A stretch of DNA of 64,000 nt from Omphalotus guepiniiformis (GCA_028554645.1 JAQOOI010000018.1:558001-622000), one strand, 5' to 3'; positions 36,849-48,926 are shown, counted from the first letter of the stretch. The notes: generated by a model not told the origin, from the letters alone. Numbers and translations: made by a program.

Positions 36849-39456
36849 ATGGTCTCGTCAAACCTTACTGCTACTGAGGTGCGCGCCGCACTGGGCGCTG
36901 GCGCTGGTAGGTCAAACGATTCTCAACTATGACGGCTCACCTTCAGGTTTTAACCAACATTCTTGCTGCCCCAGTTTCAGATATCTCTGTTAAAACTAAA
37001 TCACTCCCTTTAGCTGCCTCAAGCAAACATCGCTCTTTTTCCCGTGGTGCGAACACGAACTCGTCAGTCTCCAGTGTCTAGTATTGTTCTTCCAATTCTG
37101 ACCTTTTTCTGGCCTTAGTTTGCCCGTGGAAAGCAGACAAGATACTGACAATCAGACGTCTGATGTCCTGAACGCTCAAGTCGTAGCAAGTTCGTTTGCA
37201 AATGATGGCCAAGATACCCCTGTTAACGGTGAGCTGGAGATAATCATTGAGCACACTTACTGACTATGGGGTTTTCGCAGGTCAGACGGCATCATTAGTT
37301 TCAACGAACAACTTCATCAACTTTTGCGCTTCCTTCAACTTGCCACTTACTAACGGTCTGGAGACCTTGAACGATGGATCATGCAATCCGGCTCCATGGG
37401 GTCTTCTACCTGCCCTTAATCTCATGCCTTCTGTGAAGTTTGCCTTTCCCAAAAATGGGGACGTGATAAAAGCAAACTTCAGATTCACAGTGCAGATGAA
37501 TTATAGAAACCTTAGGATAGGTATCTTCTCTAATGTATCCAGCAACTATCTAGCTGCTCCTCAACAGCTCGATACCTCCTCCTCGACGACAGGCTATGTG
37601 GTTGGGCAGAGTTCTTTTGTGATTCAGCAGCTGAACTCACTAGACTCGACCGATGTACCTGACTCTCGTGCATTTTCATTCTTCAAAGGCTTACAATCCA
37701 GTAATTCTCTCTCAGCGGACATCGACGACGGTCTCCCAGAAGGCTACTACAGATTATCGTCAATCACTAAAACCGCCAACTTCCAAGCGATAGCCCTTCC
37801 AATACATCAGCATGGTGCCGTGGACGATGCAGTATACGTGAGTGTGTGCTGATGTTCTCTTGTGACCACTCACAAACTGTTATACTTCAGTTCACGGTGA
37901 CTGCTGACGGCCAAGGTGCTACTGGGCAGTTGGGTGATACAGTACCCTCAGCTTCGCCCAACACTGTATCGGTTGACATTGCTAAACCTAGTGTTAATAC
38001 GACTTTGCAGACATCGAGGACCTTGGATTCCTCCGTGATTGCGTTTAATTTTGCCTCAGATGGTCAAGGACCACTAGCTCTAGGAGCCAGTGAGTACATT
38101 TTGTGTTGCTTCCTGTTCAACGCTAAATCCTATCAGGTCAATCTCCATCGCTAACTTCTACCAATAACTTCATTAATTATTGCCTAAACTTTCCCAATAT
38201 TCCCTTGACCAACGGTCTTCAGCTTAGCAACAGCTCCTGCAATCCTGCTCCAATGGGCTTGATCCCACCTGCGAGCGTGCTTCCTTCATGCAAGTTTCTG
38301 TTTCCGAAGAACAACTCCACCATCTCCCCAAACTCCCCTTTCACGGTCCAGCTGAATATCACCAATATGCAAACGGGCGCAGCTGTTAACCCCAAGACGA
38401 AGTACATGGCTGCCCCACAGGAATTCGATAATCAAGGCCGGATAATCGGTCATACACACATTGTCATCGAGGAGCTTACTGCGTTAGATCAAACAGATCC
38501 TACAGATGCCAGTGTCTTCGCCCACTTCGCGGAACTGAACGGGACAGACAATAACGGCGTTCTCGAGCACGATATAACAGCCGGCTTACCGGCCGGTGTA
38601 TATAGACTGTCGTCTATGCATACTGCAGCGAATCACCAGCCACTGGTTGTAGGGACGCACACGCATGGAGCGTTCGATGATGTGATATACGTATGCCTCC
38701 CACTGTTTTGAAGGGAGTCTCAACCTAATGTCATTTTCAGTTCATGGTAGGACAAGGAAATAGTGGCTCTACATCGGCCAACACATTAACAGCAGGTGGT
38801 ACCGAAACTGCCCCAATATCCACGAGCTCCCCAACTACAAGCCAGAGCTCTGACGCCCCCGAAAACTTTAATGAGTTCGTGACTACTCACTTCGACGCTA
38901 TTCGAACGCTAATGGAATGGAATCTCAAAGCCGGCCAAATATATTAGCAGCTGCACTTGGTGGAGCTTTGGGCGGGACACTCGTATTGACTGTCCTCATC
39001 GTTGCCATGATTTTGCTTTTCCGCCGCCGTCGAGCACGCGAAAAGCGGTCAGCTATCCAGCCTATCCTTGACCCTTCTGACGTGTCACGGCGTTCAACTG
39101 GTTCAACGATTGCCCGTGTTGATCCTTACGTCATGTATACGAGCTCAGAAGCCGGAAGCAGCGAGCCCGCAGAGGCACCACCTTCTGCTCCCAGAAGAGA
39201 GAAATTATTGCCACCAATAAGAAATGCAACAGAAACCAACGGCGCTTTGAATACGGCGCCAATAGTACCCCGAGCAAAGACGCGGGGTCAAGCACACAAC
39301 ACACAATATCAGTCGCCAAATGATGGTGTACCCTTGCACAATTTAGGCGACCAGGGTCACCGTACACTGAACTTCGAGGCTGATGAAGCTGACATCGGAA
39401 GGAGGAGTACCTCGTCATTCACATCTTCTGTTCCCTCCTACCATACACGGGCTTGA
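36849..39456 (+). CDS. Membrane protein with two tandem extracellular domains
   Basis: Seven or eight exons. Exon borders that I could fit: 36849-36906, 36975-37062, 37119-37228, from 37281, and onward, with donors GTAGGT, GTCAGT and GTGAGC. Two copies of one domain follow each other: copy 1 (SLVSTNNFINFCASFNLPLT, SCNPAPWGLLPALNLMPSVK) at about 37290-37838, and copy 2 (SLTSTNNFINYCLNFPNIPL, SCNPAPMGLIPPASVLPSCK) at about 38140-38695. Each has FPKN, AAPQ and a closing HxHGAxDDxxY block. The domain occurs in many mushroom secreted proteins under the misleading name 'ribosomal protein s17'. A Ser/Thr-rich linker, a transmembrane helix (LGGALGGTLVLTVLIVAMIL) at about 38960-39020 and a basic cytoplasmic tail (RRRRAREKRS) follow, ending PSYHTRA. 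The 5' end and signal peptide are uncertain. A surface role is inferred. Confidence 0.72.
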
Positions 39457-39675
39457 AATACCCAGCGCATTCGTGTCAAAAGCACATAGTCCGGGCTGAA
39501 GGTAGTTACTAGACTCAGACCGTAATGTAAACTCAACGGACAGCACAGCATTGTGTGTACAAGCTTACTATAGAAGCATCTGTTAAGCTTGAATAAACAA
39601 CCGGATTAGGTCACGCGACGACGGAGGCGCACAGCTCGCATCCCTCTTTCATCTTCTGCTTCAAGGAAACTCACA

Positions 39676-40872
39676 ATGATTCTACTAGAGGTGCTAAACT
39701 CACTACTTTGCGGAAACATATCGACTTAATACTATCATCATCTAGCCTCACAATGTCATCATTCAGACAACCCTCGGCGAGAAGATCGTAAAGTAGTGCT
39801 GGAGCTTCGATTCCTCACACCTGCGCGCGCTTACTTGCCAATATTTGTAGACCATCTTCACTAGATGTATCTTTCGTGGACTACGATGGTGTTCGGTTTC
39901 ATCTATCAACACCGGAACGAAAGACTCTCCTCCTTCTCTCCATGCACATTCGCTGCTGGGATGAGCTCGTCAAGTATGGAGCGATTGATGTGCTACAGCG
40001 GGAGTATGGGTCCCTCCTAAAGACGCAGTCAGAGCCGGAATATAATGTCAGTTTGGAAATCGATTTGGAACAGATCCCAACCAGTCCCGGTGCGTAGACC
40101 CTTGTCATCGAGCTCAATCAATATTCATGTACCGATCCTTCGCTGCATGGTTCAGAGGACAGAGAAGCCTTTATTACATCCATTGCATTATTCAAGCGCA
40201 ACGCCCTAGCAGCACCCTTTGAGCTCGCTTTCAAAACTCAGAAGCAGCTGGAATCCGGGGGATCTGGTCAGGGTGAATTGATGGAGATCCATTATCGTGA
40301 TGAGGAAGCGATTTATGTGCAAGCCTCACCGGATCGAGTTACAGTCATTTTCTCTACAGTGTTCAGTGACGAAACGGATCGAATCTTTGGGAAAGTTTTC
40401 TTGCAGGTAATGTATACTTTGCACATCTTGATCATAACGCATTCTTGACGTACCCGGTGATAGGAATTTGTCGATGCTCGTCGTCAACCAGCCATTCAAA
40501 ATGCACCTCAAGTCCTTTATTCCAACAGAGATGCTCCACTTGAAATTCGCCACCTAGCGGATCTGCGCAACACTGAGGATACAGGCTACGTTACCTTTGT
40601 CCTTTCCCCTCGTCACTTCTCGGCTGCCAATGCTTCTGCAACCATATCGCACATACAACTGTTCCGTGACTACCTGCATTATCATATCAAATGTTCCAAA
40701 GCGTATATGCACTCCAGGATGAGGCATCGCGTGGCCGAGTTCCAAAAGGTACTGAACAGGGCAAAACAAGAGGTTGCTACAACGGAGAGGAAGACTGTAA
40801 CGTAGGTTTTTTGTACCTGTCACGCGTCTTCACTAACTCTTTTCCAGTGGAAGGACTCTGTCCACCCGATGA
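39676..40872 (+). CDS. ARC35: Arp2/3 complex subunit 2 (ARPC2/Arc35)
   Basis: The 34-kDa scaffold subunit of the Arp2/3 complex, which nucleates branched actin at endocytic patches. Exon 1 is only 15 nt (39676-39690, MILLE). Exon 2 is 39746-39792 (PHNVIIQTTLGEKIVK), closed by the GTAGTG donor. Exon 3 starts at 39851 (PSSLDVSFVDYDGVRFHLST). Family blocks are LLKTQSEPEYNVSLEIDLEQ, ALFKRNALAAPFELAFK, MEIHYRDEEAIYVQASPDRV, TVIFSTVFSDETDRIFGKVF, LQEFVDARRQPAI, APQVLYSNRDAPLEIRHL, TGYVTFVLSPRHFSA and FRDYLHYHIKCSKAYMHSRM. The last exon joins KTVT to GRTLSTR with TGA at 40870-40872. Length (about 310 residues) and order match human ARPC2 end to end. The reported exon borders are the ones that keep this alignment in frame. 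Confidence 0.93.
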
Positions 40873-41015
40873 AATTTACACTTGTACTCGTGGATGTAAT
40901 TATTGTATCAATCGGAGGCTTTGAATTTCTCATTCGTGATCATAATGACCTTTCTCTTACTGCATCTCAAATGTGTCTTGAATTTCCTGAGAATAGATAA
41001 GAAGGTATACAACAT

Positions 41016-43574
41016 TTAAGTAACTTGTATCGCCGACACATTATATGACGCAGGCTGAGGACTTGCAGATACCTGTTCCGGCGTTCGACTTCCTACAGCA
41101 TCCAGAACCCAGTCCCTCCTTAGGCGCCTGTATATCTCCTTGAGAGTTTCCATTGAGCCTCTTTCGTGAACCAAATATAAGAAGATATCCTCGCCCGAGC
41201 GCCTCATATCCACTCTGAACTTGACACCCTTCATGACGCTCTTAATAGCGCCGCTGGTACCCTTGACGTCGTCCAGCTTACACTTGAGAACGCCCAGCTC
41301 GCCCGCGTCGTCTACAATAACACGGACGTCCATTTCCATGAGCAGTCGCCTGCACTCATTCCTTGTTGTATGCGCAGCGTGGACGGAGCTCAGCGCATGG
41401 ATGTTGGGTTTTGCAAATCTGAACGCATTAGCAAACCAGCTGGCACGCGGGCCAGACGACGGTGAAAGGAGAGGAGATGGTAGGAACGGAGAGGAAGAGA
41501 TAGGCGAGCTGTAAGCGTTGCGCTTCTTCTTAAGCTTGGATGGTCTTTCTGGTGGCGGAGGCTCGATGATTCGTACTCTTTTCGTTTCAACTTGATCGTT
41601 AGCACCACGTATCGAGAACTGTTTATTGATGTGTGCCCCAGCATCGACGAGTAAGAAACTATCATCGACATTTTCCTTATCAGAAGCTCTGGGATTGGTG
41701 ACGATATTGGGGAGCTGAGGGCGCTGTTTGCATTCCTTTTGGCGGACACTCAGTGGCCGTGTACTGCTGGCGGTGGACGACCCGGTAGCACAGGACATTA
41801 GGGGAGTATCAGTCGCAAGGAATGCCCGTGCCTTTCCTTGAACAGGGGTAACCGGTGTCGAGTTAGGACCTCGCATCACGCGATCCCTTATAATCTCGTT
41901 CATCAGGGCAAGATTGGGAGAAACCACACCCTGTGGCAAAGGAAGACCATCACCGCCGATAGATCCACCAGTCCTTGCGTGCAGAACAGAGATGTGTTCT
42001 GCTACCTGATGGAAGAAGGCCTGCACTTCCACATCTCTTAGATCAGGGATGGCGAGCGGCTGGAGAGGACCCTGTTGTGATGAGTTATTTTGGACAGCAG
42101 ATGCGAGAGGAAGATGCGGTAGAGGTATAGAGTCGCTTCGGGATAGTGTGCCATCGAGAAGATCTTCCTCGCTTAAAGCGGAAGGAACAAGATGCGATGG
42201 CCTTCGACCAGGAAGACAGAATGAATTATCAGAGGATGCTGTCGATATTCTACCTTCTTTGGCTCCACGAGTAGCTCTACGAGGAGTTGGAGGCCCGTCA
42301 CGAGGAGGAAGCGATGATGGAGAAGGGTCGAACCTCGGAACCCTTGATGCACAATCCTTCGCAGCGCGCGCGCGGGCAGCCTTCATCTTTTTCCGTTCAA
42401 TTCTTGCCATCTCCGCGTCGTATTCCTGTAAGCGCTTCCTGCGGTACTCGTAAAGCAAGTAGTAAGCACCCTTTTGCCAGTTCTGTGACGAGTCCACCAA
42501 ACTCTCTTGAATTTCGCCATCGGAGGCACCGTGCCATAAAGTGCGGAGACTTCGAAGCAACTCTGGGTCAATATCGTCTCGGGACTTAAGCGGGAGGGCG
42601 ATTCTCTCTAAACTTGGCACACCACGGTATGTAATCTTAGGCTTTTGCGCTGTGAAAAACGGGTGTTTTTGTATGTCCGACATGCTGATTCGTAAGTTGA
42701 CATCCTTCGTGAGCATTTTTGAAATTAGATCTTGAGCCCGAGGATCGATGTTGGTAGGCATCTCAAATACACCTTTACGGACTTTCTCTAATAGAATGCC
42801 GTCATCGGGATGGTCGAAGGGAAGCCGGCAAGTCAAAAGCGCATGAAGGATCACCCCGCACGACCATATATCAGCGGCAGCACCATCGTAGGCGTGACCG
42901 CTCACTACCTCCGGAGCAGCGTAGTGAGGGCTTCCACAGGATGTACGAAGCATAGCATCTGGTTGAAAAGCAGCAAGCCCAAAATCAGCGATTTTGATGT
43001 TGTTATCAGAGTCCAGAAGAATATTTTCGGGTTTGAGATCTCTATGGGCGACATTGAACCGGTGACAGTAGCCGACAGCGAGTATTATTTGCTGAAAGTG
43101 AGACAAGGCTTCAAGAGTAGGCAATCCTTCCTGTCCAGCTTCCACGACCTTTGTGAGATAATCAAGAAGTTCTCCGCCTTGAACATATTCCAAGATGAGA
43201 TATAATTCTTCAGGAAGATCCCAAACATCATAGAGTTTCATGATATTCGGATGATCGATTAGTTTCATCAGAACAACTTCACGCTGTAGCGCTCGTTCTC
43301 TGCATGCCGCGTCGACTTCGGCGTTGCTCAAAGATTCTGTACGAGAAGCAAGTAGGTTTTTGGGAATGATCTTGATAGCGGCCATTCGTCCTGTCTTGGC
43401 GTGTCTCGCCATTCTGACACGGCCTTTGAACAGCATGAGGGAGAAGCTCGTTCTTGACCAAATGAACGAACCTGATGCGCCTTGTCCAAGCACTCTTCCG
43501 AGTTTCCAGGAGCCAATTTGCTTCGGATCGTCCTTCTTTCTTCCAGGAATGCTAGGAAATTCGGTGTTGGTCAT
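41016..43574 (-). CDS. Nim1/Gin4/Hsl1-type protein kinase
   Basis: A serine/threonine kinase of the CAMK/SNF1-like group that in yeasts links septin and cell-polarity status to Wee1 (Nim1/Hsl1/Gin4/Kcc4). The start is at 43574 (MTNTEFPSIPGRKKDDPKQI). The kinase domain covers about residues 22-290 after splicing: glycine loop RVLGQGASGRVRMA, lysine in MAAIKIIPKN, HRDLKPENILL, IADFGLAAF, activation loop LRTSCGSPHYAAPE, and DIWSCGVILHALLTCRLPFD. A UBA-like segment follows (DIDPELLRSLRTLWHGASDG). A long Ser/Pro-rich tail holds basic (KLKKKRNAYSS) and Ser-rich stretches. The end resembles a membrane-binding KA1-like domain (MDVRVIVDDAGELGVLKCKL; GVKFRVDMRRSGEDIFLYLV). One 48-nt intron (43424-43471) lies in the glycine loop. 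About 836 residues, in the range of Gin4-type kinases. The exact orthologue among Gin4, Hsl1 and Kcc4 is not assigned. Confidence 0.87.
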   Translation of the reverse strand: MTNTEFPSIPGRKKDDPKQIGSWKLGRVLGQGASGSFIWSRTSFSLMLFKGRVRMARHAKTGRMAAIKIIPKNLLASRTESLSNAEVDAACRERALQREVVLMKLIDHPNIMKLYDVWDLPEELYLILEYVQGGELLDYLTKVVEAGQEGLPTLEALSHFQQIILAVGYCHRFNVAHRDLKPENILLDSDNNIKIADFGLAAFQPDAMLRTSCGSPHYAAPEVVSGHAYDGAAADIWSCGVILHALLTCRLPFDHPDDGILLEKVRKGVFEMPTNIDPRAQDLISKMLTKDVNLRISMSDIQKHPFFTAQKPKITYRGVPSLERIALPLKSRDDIDPELLRSLRTLWHGASDGEIQESLVDSSQNWQKGAYYLLYEYRRKRLQEYDAEMARIERKKMKAARARAAKDCASRVPRFDPSPSSLPPRDGPPTPRRATRGAKEGRISTASSDNSFCLPGRRPSHLVPSALSEEDLLDGTLSRSDSIPLPHLPLASAVQNNSSQQGPLQPLAIPDLRDVEVQAFFHQVAEHISVLHARTGGSIGGDGLPLPQGVVSPNLALMNEIIRDRVMRGPNSTPVTPVQGKARAFLATDTPLMSCATGSSTASSTRPLSVRQKECKQRPQLPNIVTNPRASDKENVDDSFLLVDAGAHINKQFSIRGANDQVETKRVRIIEPPPPERPSKLKKKRNAYSSPISSSPFLPSPLLSPSSGPRASWFANAFRFAKPNIHALSSVHAAHTTRNECRRLLMEMDVRVIVDDAGELGVLKCKLDDVKGTSGAIKSVMKGVKFRVDMRRSGEDIFLYLVHERGSMETLKEIYRRLRRDWVLDAVGSRTPEQVSASPQPASYNVSAIQVT

Positions 43575-43841
43575 GATAGTAAGTTGTAAATGTTTTCGTT
43601 AGCAGATTGTGAGATGTAGAGAAGATAGGATGTTATGTAAACGGTTAAGAGTAGAGAAGTGTTGAACGTTGAACGTTGAACGCTTGCTAGGCGCCCACGA
43701 AGACTTATTAGATAGACGCCCATAGCGCACCAAGCAAGAGCAAACAACGCGGGGTGGAACAAGTCACGAGACTTGCGGCACCCTATTATATTGTCCCTCG
43801 CATAACGATACTTGTAGTTTGACCTCTCTAGTACACTCAGG
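43575..43841. promoter_or_regulatory. Divergent promoter of the kinase and LIG4
   Basis: 267 bp separate the starts of the kinase (43574, minus) and DNA ligase IV (43842, plus). It contains a short direct repeat, GTTGAACGTTGAACGTTGAA at about 43660-43681, but no other recognisable element. Confidence 0.45.
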
Positions 43842-46800
43842 ATGATGCAGCCTACGCCTGCGCCATCGTCTCCTCCCGAATCTCCTGTCGAAGATACACC
43901 TTCATATCCGGCGCCGCCACAGAACATCGGTACTAGTGCCCCGTTTGCTGTTTTAGTTGGTCTCTTTGAGAAATTACAAAATGAAAGGAGGTTGGATAGA
44001 AGGAAGAAGTTTATGAGCGCTTGGTTCAACGTATGCTACTGCTTGGTCACGTTGGCGTGCACTGAAATATCCCTCTCAGCATTGGAAGGAGGAGGTAGGC
44101 TATGACCTATATCCAGTGTTACGCTTGATCCTACCTCAGGTACGTCTTCAGTGTTGGGAAAGTCGCTTCTTTGTACTAGAAGAACGAGCAGAAAGACCGG
44201 GAACGCGCGGTGTATGGCTTGAAGGAAAAGAATCTTGCCAAAACATATATCAAACTTATCCCGCTTGGAATGAGAGACCCCGACGCGATCCGTCTTCTGA
44301 ATTGGAAGAAGCCTACTGAACATGACGTACGCGATTTCATGATGGAAAACCAGAAGTCGTTCATTGACCATTAATATCAGAAAACCTCCGGCGACTTTCC
44401 GACTGTTCTCTATGAAGTCGTTAGCAAAAGATCTTCGGTCATCGAAGGCAGCTTGTCTATCGAAGAGTTGAACGATATCCTTGATGAGTTATCCAAGAAC
44501 ATGGGAAAGCAGTGAGTTGAGATTTCTGATGTATAATATTGGCAGTTCAACAATCAATGAAGGGACATACAGTCTAAAATTATGCAGCGGGTCTACAATC
44601 GCACAACTCCCGAAGAACAGCGATGGATCGTCCGGATTATCTTGAAAGGTCATCCCACAATTCTTACTTGATGTTCTACTGACTGTTGCCCCGTAGACTT
44701 GGTAATATCGGTCAAGGAAACAACCGTGTTTCAAGTGTTCCACCCCGATGCTCAGGATCTGTACAATACATGCTCTGACCTTAAGAAAGTTGCCTGGACG
44801 CTTTGGGATGCCTCGTATCGCCTCAATGCCAATGTACGCGTCTCAGCACACCTAACTCCCTTCAATGTAAGACCATTCCTTCCTAGGATAAAACAGTGCG
44901 ACTTTTCCATGCCTTCGCGCCAATGCTATGCAAACGGCCCACGAAAACGATCGAGCACACAGTCAAGGAGATGGGTGGAGCTGAATTTTTCCTTGAGGAG
45001 AAGCTTGATGGAGAGAGGATGCAATTGCATAAACGAGGGAACGAGTATTTTTATTGCTCGAGGCGGGTACTCCGACTTACTGAAGTAATTTCCGTCATTG
45101 ATGTTATTTTTTTTTATAGAAAGGGCAAGGACTACACGTATCTGTACGGGAAGCATGTGGGTACAGGAAGTCTGACCCCTTTCATTGACAAGGCGTTTGA
45201 TGAACGAGTGAATGAGTGGGTATCTTCAATTATATACCTAAAGTCTCGCTCAACGTGAGTTCACAGTATTATCCTTGATGGTGAAATGCTAGTCTGGGAT
45301 CCGATCTCCGAAAGAAATCTGCCCTTTGGGACATTGAAGACCGCGGCATTAGGTGAACCCAATCGCATACGTCTTGTATGCCTACTGACTCCTTGCAGAC
45401 AAGTCCAAGAAAGAACACAACCCACGTCCCTGCTGTACGTTCTTTATCTTCACGGCTCGCGTGATCTAATTTTGTTTGCATCCGTAGTCAAGATTTTTGA
45501 TCTTCTGTATCTCAACGGCGAATCTCTCCTACACAAATCAACAGCATTCAGAAAGAAGAATATGCGTGCATGTCTAACAGAAGTCAAAGGTCGTGTCGAG
45601 TTTGTTACGGACTACAGGGGCAAAACTTCCAAGGATATCAGATCTCGAATGGACGAGGTTATGGCCGCACGAGGCGAAGGCCTAGTCATTAAACACCCGT
45701 CGTCGAAATATGTACTGAATGGGAGAAATATGGATTGGATTAAAGTCAAGCCCGAGTACATGGTACGTCCAAGCTGCTGTCACACACTATATATATGAAT
45801 TAATGTTCACAGGAAAATATGGGTGAAACTCTTGATGTTCTAGTAGTTGGTGCGGCCTGGAAATATCTCCCCTCTATACGACTCTAAGTCACTTCTATAG
45901 CGGGCAATTACGGTAGTGGATCGCGTGGTGGAGGAGTATCCACTCTCATATGTGCTGTCCTCGATGACAGACATGTTGACGATGACGATGAACCAAAGTC
46001 GGTGTTCTAGGCTCTCACTTTTAAGCGAATTCGTCATTTGATGGTTCTTTCTCGACCTCAGATACAGTACATTTGTACGAATCGGATCAGGTCTTTCTTA
46101 TGCAGATTATGCCTGGGTCCGAGACAAGCCTTGGAAAGTACGCGACCCGAAGAACCCGCCTGAATGGCTCCAGGAGGCGAAAAAGTCGCACGAGGATAAG
46201 GGTGATGTCTACCTCGAACCACATGAGTGAAGTTCATTCCGGCTTTGAAGGGGTGCGGCGATGGTGGCGTTCTGATATTATTTCCCGTACAGATCATTCG
46301 TTCTCAAAGTGAAAGCTGCTGAGATAGTTAGCTCAGGCATGTATCGTTCCTCCCTTACGATTCATTCATTGTTGAAGTGGCCTCTTAGATCAGTACCATA
46401 TCGGTTGTACTATGCGCTTTCCGAGGGCGCTTGCGATTCGGGATGATTTGAGTGTAGCCGAATGTGCAACTGTCTCTGGTACGAGTTGCAACGTCAACTT
46501 AGAACATCAAACATTGACGCGTTCCTCACGTAGAGGTCTTGGACAGCCTACGCTCAGAAAAGAAGAGGCAGATGGAGGATAATACTGGGTAGGTATATAT
46601 TTGTTTCCAAGTGGAACAGAATCTGGCAGCTGACGGACTCTCACGAGAATAGCGTGTCACAGAAGAAGCGGAAGACAACAGCTAAGAAGGTTGAGATCTC
46701 GTGGTCGAATTTAATTATTTATTGACGCCGTGATATGTGGCATAGGCTTCAATACTTCCGGATTACAAGGGGCCCAAACTAAACGGAGTTCAAGTCAAGT

Positions 46801-48589
46801 CAAACATATTCGAAGGGCTGAAATTTGGTGAGTTATTTCTCAGATCTTGAGAACTGCTGTCTGATCTGCATTAATCAGTGGTCATGGCTGACCCGAAGTC
46901 TAGAACGGGGGATGAGGATAAGAAGAACCTCGTTAAAATGTTCGTTTATCTCAGCATTTTGTTTTATTCCTACGCTGAATGCCGATCATAGGATTCATGC
47001 GAACGGCGGTGGGTGTGTTCAGATTGCTGCCAATCACCCGGAGCTCTTCGTCGTGTATGGGGGAAGTATCACACGCGAGTATTTTTGAATGTGACCTTCT
47101 AATATTCTTGGCCTGACCCTCGGTTTTTGTTAGCTTACGACCTGAAGCTAGTAATTGACAAGGGCGTATATGACGTTGTTAAGCCGGAGTGGCTTCGAGA
47201 TTCAATTGCCTTAGGCCGCAAAGCTCCCCTGCGAAAGAAGTATACTTCATTTCCGTGTCTCAAAGTCAACACGCAAATGCTTACTTCGCCGTTTAAAGGT
47301 ACTTCTTCCACGCAACAGACTCTCGAACGGCAACAGACGAATACCAGGAGGAAGATGACGAAACAGACCAGCCATGGCATGATCTCGGACCCTCTCCTAG
47401 TCAGCAGGGGGACATGAATCCTCAGTCCACAAGATCGCAAACAGCCGAGAGCATGAAAGAAGAAGAGATCGACCCTTTACTTGCTGATTGGTTAAATATC
47501 GACAAATCGAAAACTGCAACTGCCGACAATGCTGGAAAGATGTCCGAAAGTGAGACTGAAAATGATTCTGACAATGCGGATGTCGCGATAGAAGAGCACG
47601 ACGTGGACGAAGGTGATCTCGATGATTGGTTCCTAGTGAAAGGGGATGCTCCTCTTGCTAGTGGTGCATCCATGCAGGTATGTGCAAGTGACGCACCCAT
47701 TGAGATCTCAGTTTCTCAGGCGAGATGCACACCGGAGAAATCAATAGAGAGAGTAGTCTTGCACGCTTACGTCCTTCAGAGTGGGCTCTGGACTATCAGC
47801 ACTGCCATTCAGGCTTTCTTTGTTCCACAAATATCTGTGGTTCCAGGGAGGCTCGGGTGCAATTGATTGTCTTTGGTGTGCACGCCTTCAAGCTGGCAAA
47901 TTATCGAACCTGAGACCTCGAGGTTAGCATGATGTGCAGTTTGTGCTCAACGAACTTTTTTTATTTAGATTGAATCGGTGAAGATGGGTGAAGACGACGC
48001 AGCCATGGAATACGATCAGAATCTCATTTTCAAGCATCTGTAGGTTTGGATATCACGCGCTGTCATTAATGGCTAATCATCTCGTTTGCCTGCACTGTAC
48101 AGGTGTTTCTACCTCGATTCCCCGAGCAACGCGCATCAGCACGGGATGTCAGTAAAGACCAAAAATGAGGAAGTCATCAATCAAAGGTATCCTGCGTTTA
48201 TTGATCTCTCGGTTTGTATCTCACTTACGTTGACTGTTGACTGGTTGATTAGCTTCAGCCAACTCAAGGATCTGATCACCGAGAACGGGGGACGTGTCGT
48301 CGACCTGAACGAACCAAAGCTCACTCACGTTGTGATCGACAAGCGGGATGCCGGCCGCCGTCTAGAACTGATGAAGAGAACGTCCAAGTTTGTGGTTTTC
48401 CTGTATTTATTTTCTTTTAACGGCAGACTTAACGAAATGCGGATAGACCCAAACGCCGGCATCTGATCATATCCGAATACATTCAAGCTTGTGTTGATGA
48501 GGCAACACTACTGGACGAGGAGGGTGAGCTGATTCTATTAATGGCACAACTGGTTTCTCTCATCGCTGTTGATAGACTTTGTACCCTGA
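43842..48589 (+). CDS. LIG4: DNA ligase IV
   Basis: The ATP-dependent ligase of non-homologous end joining, partner of XRCC4/Lif1. It has over a dozen short introns. The N-terminal DNA-binding part includes VGLFEKLQNERRLDRRKKFM, YDLYPVLRLILPQ and KNLAKTYIKLIPLG. The catalytic core contains the nucleophile motif EEKLDGERMQLHKRG (about 44995-45040, Lys in KLDGER), then DGEMLVWDP, KIFDLLYLNGESLL, GEGLVIKHPSSKYVLNGRNM with WIKVKPEYM, and an OB-fold exon set (FVRIGSGLSYADYAWVRDKP). The first BRCT has GLKFVVMADPKSRTGDEDKK, HANGGGCVQIAANHPE and VVKPEWLRDSIALG. An acidic Ser-rich linker (47400-47677) follows. The second BRCT is LIFKHLCFYLDSPSNAHQHG, LKDLITENGGRVVDLNEPKL and ISEYIQACVDEATLLDEED, ending FVP at 48589. 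Catalytic and tandem-BRCT parts are complete. A 291-nt gap in the linker is unusually long for an intron here. Confidence 0.93.
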
Positions 48590-48926
48590 AGTGAGTTAAA
48601 GAGACTGTAGAGAGGGCTGGATAATATGTACTATGTAGACGTGTATTATCAGGTTTCATTGTTGATTTTGTTAATTTTTTTTTTCGGATAATTGATGCCG
48701 GTATCGGTCGGAGTTGTTGATCTCTATTGGGATCACGGCCCCATTATTCTATTTGCATTTCTCTTGTGTACCATCTTCGTCCTCTTGACACTATCCCAGG
48801 CAGTCTCTTGCCCTTGTCCTCGTCGTAGCGAACAGCGTGCTCGCCTTATTTATCTGACTCTTCGCTTTTATTTTATTCAAATCGAGCCAGAAAATCCTGT
48901 TCGAGCAGCTCAAACCAGCTCTCGAC
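48590..48926. other. Intergenic region before the forkhead gene
   Basis: About 335 bases. It contains a T-rich tract (near 48670-48685) and pyrimidine-rich sequence (CCTTGTCCTCGTCG) as usual in fungal promoters. A weak open frame of 104 codons (48692-49006) overlaps the start of the next gene in another frame and is not called. Confidence 0.5.

Noticed and set aside
43660..43681. Short repeat GTTGAACGTTGAACGTTGAA
   Set aside because: Too short to be a CRISPR or satellite array; simple tandem slippage in a promoter.
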